Part shown: piece after piece, positions 61,351 to 64,000 of the stretch
How the letters are laid out: each line of letters starts with the position of its first letter
Position numbering within the stretch: the stretch's first letter is position 1
DNA from: CAZMZW01 sp964571135
GTDB taxonomy: Bacteria > Chloroflexota > Anaerolineae > Anaerolineales > Anaerolineaceae
NCBI GenBank assembly: GCA_964571135.1
Contig: CAZMZW010000003.1
Coordinates: forward strand, 280,629-344,628
Direction: 5' to 3'
Length of the DNA stretch: 64,000 nt
Made by a program: the position numbers and the translations under genes
The notes under the pieces: generated by a model
The model's input: the letters and a program-made list of their open reading frames with translations, nothing else
What the model was told of the DNA's origin: nothing
The model's database searches: none

Positions 61351-62766
61351 TTATAAACCAAACCACTTTGACTTATCTACATTTTCTAATTTACTGATGG
61401 CCAAACCGAGTAATGTGCGGGTTACAAATAGGGCAGTAAATAAACTAATAGCAACACCTAACGCTAGCGTGAGAGCAAAACCCTTCACAATAGTGGCACC
61501 AAATGATGAGCCAAACCAGAATAGAATCGCACTTGTAATGATGGTAGCCAGGTTTGAATCCCGGATAGAAGGCCATGCTCGTTTCCATCCCAAATCAACC
61601 GATTGGGTTAGGTTACGTCCTTTTCGCATTTCTTCCTTGAATCTTTCGAATTGCAAAATATTTGCATCAAGAGCACTGCCTACACTTAGTAAGAAACCAG
61701 CAATACCTGGTAGAGTCAATGTTACTGGAATTAAAACATAGATTGCAAATGTAATTAAGCCAAAAATTGCAATGGCGATTACCGCAACTATACCAGGTAA
61801 ACGATAATAGATAATCATAAATAGGCTGACGATAATAAATCCGATCACTGCAGCCAGTAAGCTTTTATCAAGCGATGCTTGACCAAGAGTAGGGCCGATT
61901 GTTCGGCTTTCTGCAATTTCCAGAGCGACAGGCAGGCTGCCATAATGCAAAGTAACTTTTAAATTATTGGCTTGCTCGAGAGTGAAGATATTTGGGTACG
62001 AGCCGCTAATAACCCCTTCGCCAGAGGGAATTTGTGAACGAATAGTAGGTGAGGAAATTACTTTCTTATCCAATACAATCGCGACCATCTTACCAATGTT
62101 ATTTTTGGTAAATTCACTAAAAATGGTTGAACCTTCTGCGCTTAAAGCGAAATGAATTGCATAACCATCTTTGGGGTTGGTGGGAGGTTCGACAGCAACA
62201 GATTTAATAGCTGAACCTACTAAAATGGTATGGTACGTTTTTTCTTGGGGTTGTGGAGTTGCTAAAATACCTGATGTGCCAGAGTCAATTCCAGGAGTGG
62301 GGGTGAGTGATTGTGTCGAATTTGAAACTGAAGATGAACTACCTGGCAGGAAATCAGTTTTAATTGCCGTTCCAGGTTGGATACTATCTGTTCCTACATC
62401 CACCCATTCCAATAGACCTGTTTGTTTAATCACTCTCACAACTTCGTCGGTATTAGATAATCCGGGAAATTCGCCCAAGATATAGTTTTCACCGGCAACC
62501 TGAAAAACCACTTCACTAACACCTAGACCATTGGCACGGTCCTCGAGGATTTTTGTGGTTTCTTGTAAAACCTCTTTATCAATATTGTACCCAGCAGGTG
62601 CCTGCATGATCACCTGCATTCCACCACGCAGGTCAAGCCCTAATACTGGCGTCAGGTCACGCTTGAAAATATCTTTCTTTTGTTGTGTAAAAAATGGAAA
62701 ATCTATTACAACAACCACAATAACCAGAGCAATAATTATGAGTAAATTTAGGAAACGCCGATTCAT
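61351..62766 (-). CDS. secD: Protein translocase subunit SecD
   Basis: From ATG 62766 (GGAGGAACTTATTTA upstream) the product has 471 residues. One N-terminal membrane segment precedes TPVLGLDLRGGMQVIM and the P1 domain. The six-helix RND-type region includes GPTLGQASLDKSLLAAV, SVGSALDANILQFERFKEEM and the final SLFTALFVTRTLLG. A serine/threonine/proline-rich insertion at about 150-185 is unusual. An upstream ATG would add 12 residues before the ribosome site and is rejected. Confidence 0.95.
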   Translation of the reverse strand: MNRRFLNLLIIIALVIVVVVIDFPFFTQQKKDIFKRDLTPVLGLDLRGGMQVIMQAPAGYNIDKEVLQETTKILEDRANGLGVSEVVFQVAGENYILGEFPGLSNTDEVVRVIKQTGLLEWVDVGTDSIQPGTAIKTDFLPGSSSSVSNSTQSLTPTPGIDSGTSGILATPQPQEKTYHTILVGSAIKSVAVEPPTNPKDGYAIHFALSAEGSTIFSEFTKNNIGKMVAIVLDKKVISSPTIRSQIPSGEGVISGSYPNIFTLEQANNLKVTLHYGSLPVALEIAESRTIGPTLGQASLDKSLLAAVIGFIIVSLFMIIYYRLPGIVAVIAIAIFGLITFAIYVLIPVTLTLPGIAGFLLSVGSALDANILQFERFKEEMRKGRNLTQSVDLGWKRAWPSIRDSNLATIITSAILFWFGSSFGATIVKGFALTLALGVAISLFTALFVTRTLLGLAISKLENVDKSKWFGL

Positions 62767-62884
62767 TAAATAAGTTCCTCCAATACAAATGAATGCCAGC
62801 ATTTTGCTGGCGAGGTAATTGAAATTATACTCTCCTTGGGTAAGGATGGATAGAGAAAAAGTGCGAGGAATAAAATTGAAGGAA

Positions 62885-63598
62885 TCAGTCTAAATCCAAA
62901 ATTGGAATATTGACATTTATCCTTCTAATATGATTTTGAACCCCTGATAAAATCCGTAAGACGATTACACTCATATCTTCGTTTGGTTGACCTTGATCTA
63001 CGCTGATTGCTTGTTTTAACAAAGTATCTGCAATTTCATTGGATGTGGGTTGTTGATCTTCAAGAATCACTGAAAGCGATGTGTAAAAATCAAAGACCTG
63101 TCCATATTCAATTCCAGCTTTTAGTAATCCAGAGGAGGGGGCAACGACAGTAATCCCTGGTTCGATGGGTATTTCATATACTGAAGGTTTTACATCTAAT
63201 CCTGTACCGATTAAAGTGCTTTCGATTGTCATTTTTTCAATAGAATCATCCCGGCAAAGAAAAACGGGCGCACGACTATTGCATGAAAGTACAAGGGTAT
63301 CTGTTTGCAGATCAGCGGAAAGAATATTCAAAGATGAGATGGATTTTCCGTTATATTGAGTAAAAAGCGCATCCGAAGCTGCTCTTGCGGCAGCTCCATC
63401 CCGCACGCCATCTGCGATTAATGAAATTACTTTTTTTACAACAGAATAGGAAACCATTTTTGTGCTTTTTTCTTCAAAAAGACCGCTTGCTAAAACCACT
63501 GATACTCCACCATTAGGTCTTTCCACAACTTCAATGGTATCCCCGCTATTTGGTGAGTTGAATTTATCTATTTTTGATGCTGCAATCTGTATTTCCAT
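62885..63598 (-). CDS. SpoIIE-type PP2C-like phosphatase, degenerate metal site
   Basis: The 237-residue product follows the PP2C/SpoIIE fold: NSGDTIEVVERPNGGVSVVLASG, LSADLQTDTLVLSCNSRAPVFL, GITVVAPSSGLLKAG and PNEDMSVIVLRI. The usual aspartates in motifs LADGxG and TDG are replaced (LASG and PSSG), while the last ED is kept. It may be a weak or inactive phosphatase or a binding module for a sigma/anti-sigma type switch. It is upstream of secD by 118 bp on the same strand and divergent from rpmF. Confidence 0.7.
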   Translation of the reverse strand: MEIQIAASKIDKFNSPNSGDTIEVVERPNGGVSVVLASGLFEEKSTKMVSYSVVKKVISLIADGVRDGAAARAASDALFTQYNGKSISSLNILSADLQTDTLVLSCNSRAPVFLCRDDSIEKMTIESTLIGTGLDVKPSVYEIPIEPGITVVAPSSGLLKAGIEYGQVFDFYTSLSVILEDQQPTSNEIADTLLKQAISVDQGQPNEDMSVIVLRILSGVQNHIRRINVNIPILDLD

Positions 63599-63651
63599 AG
63601 AAATATTTTACATCATTCTTTTTCATTTTGCTATTTTCATTTGTTTTTTGC

Positions 63652-63681
63652 TTGACAGTAAAGCTTTCAAAGCTTTATAAT
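63652..63681 (+). promoter_or_regulatory. rpmF promoter with repeat in the spacer
   Basis: TTGACA (63652-63657), an 18-bp spacer and TATAAT (63676-63681). The spacer holds two copies of the palindrome AAAGCTTT separated by one base (63660-63667 and 63669-63676), which suggests a repressor site over the promoter. Confidence 0.7.
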
Positions 63682-63727
63682 TCAAACCCGTTAAATAATA
63701 AGGAAATAGATACGGAGGTATTGATCG

Positions 63728-63922
63728 ATGACCCCTCTTCCAAAGAGAAAACTTTCTAAAGGTAGGCGAGACCGCCGCCGATCGCAGGATGCATTAAAAG
63801 CCAAAAATCTGGTTGCATGCAGTAATTGTGGAGAAATGCGCTTACCGCATACAGTCTGCCCAAGCTGTGGTTTTTACAAAGGGCGTGAAATAGTGACTGT
63901 TGAAAAAGAATCAAGTAAATAA
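63728..63922 (+). CDS. rpmF: 50S ribosomal protein L32
   Basis: The 64-residue basic protein has the L32 pattern PKRKLSKGRRDRRRSQDAL and a zinc site CSNC...CPSC. ACGGAGGTATTGATCG precedes the ATG. The four-cysteine form binds zinc. Nothing further is seen in the last 78 bp of the window. Confidence 0.96.
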   Translation: MTPLPKRKLSKGRRDRRRSQDALKAKNLVACSNCGEMRLPHTVCPSCGFYKGREIVTVEKESSK

Positions 63923-64000
63923 TTAATTCAAAAAAGAGCTGACCAATTGTAGTGCACCCCATTTATTGGACATAAATTAAGTAAACACGAAGGACTGAGT

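Overview
The window reads as the chromosome of a Gram-negative-like or monoderm anaerobe, most probably a Chloroflexota bacterium of the Anaerolineae type. That is an inference from protein style and gene order (mreBCD-mrdA-minDE-rodA-gltX, an ADP-forming acyl-CoA synthetase, a Rel enzyme, paired phosphofructokinases); no rRNA gene is present to settle it. Most of the window is an ordinary housekeeping backbone. Two stretches are accessory: a small decayed one (about 9.8-12.9 kb) and a large, visibly AT-richer one (38.3-55.1 kb).

Backbone, left to right. 1-9.7 kb: a partial LacD-type aldolase with an FGGY sugar kinase; TypA; a SufS-like desulfurase / DsbA-like thiol protein / HAD phosphatase run; a phosphofructokinase-MobB-small protein operon; an ASCH protein ending inside a tRNA-Gly gene. 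12.9-17.5 kb: two YegP-like (DUF1508) paralogues, an MFS exporter and an ABC-2 exporter operon arranged like yxlEFG of Bacillus. 17.7-27.7 kb: a flavoprotein disulfide reductase, then the cell-shape and division cluster mreB-mreC-mreD-mrdA-minD-minE-rodA, then gltX and tRNA-Gln. 27.8-38.3 kb: rel, a HAD phosphatase, a second phosphofructokinase, prfB with its programmed frameshift, ftsY, rlmN, another HAD phosphatase, clpP, tig and tRNA-Leu. 55.1-64 kb: a small unknown gene, an ADP-forming acyl-CoA synthetase facing a glycerate kinase, an epimerase, secF-secD, a SpoIIE-like phosphatase and rpmF (L32).

The main accessory region is an integrative element of 16,772 bp bounded by a 47-bp perfect direct repeat (38266-38312 and 55038-55084). 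The repeat is the 5-prime half of the tRNA-Leu(TAG) gene plus 8 bp of upstream flank. A tyrosine recombinase sits just inside the right end. Element-restored tRNA genes usually regain their 3-prime half; here the 5-prime half is restored. The tRNA-Leu gene (and probably the tig-clpP genes just downstream) must therefore use a promoter supplied by the element, while the original consensus tRNA promoter is left at the right end, pointing into the integrase gene. This promoter exchange is the most interesting observation in the window.

The element's cargo is defence-like: a PD-(D/E)XK-type protein, an AbiTii-domain protein, a gene broken by an amber codon, a DUF2971 protein, a protein with a HEPN-like RxxxxH motif, a nuclease-SF1 helicase fusion, and a complete type III restriction-modification pair. 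In its middle lies about 1.3 kb of non-coding DNA packed with G-runs, hairpins, iteron-like repeats and a perfect consensus promoter, followed by two zinc-ribbon miniproteins and a winged-helix protein. This looks like a replication or maintenance control region. A second structured non-coding segment lies at 41.6-41.8 kb.
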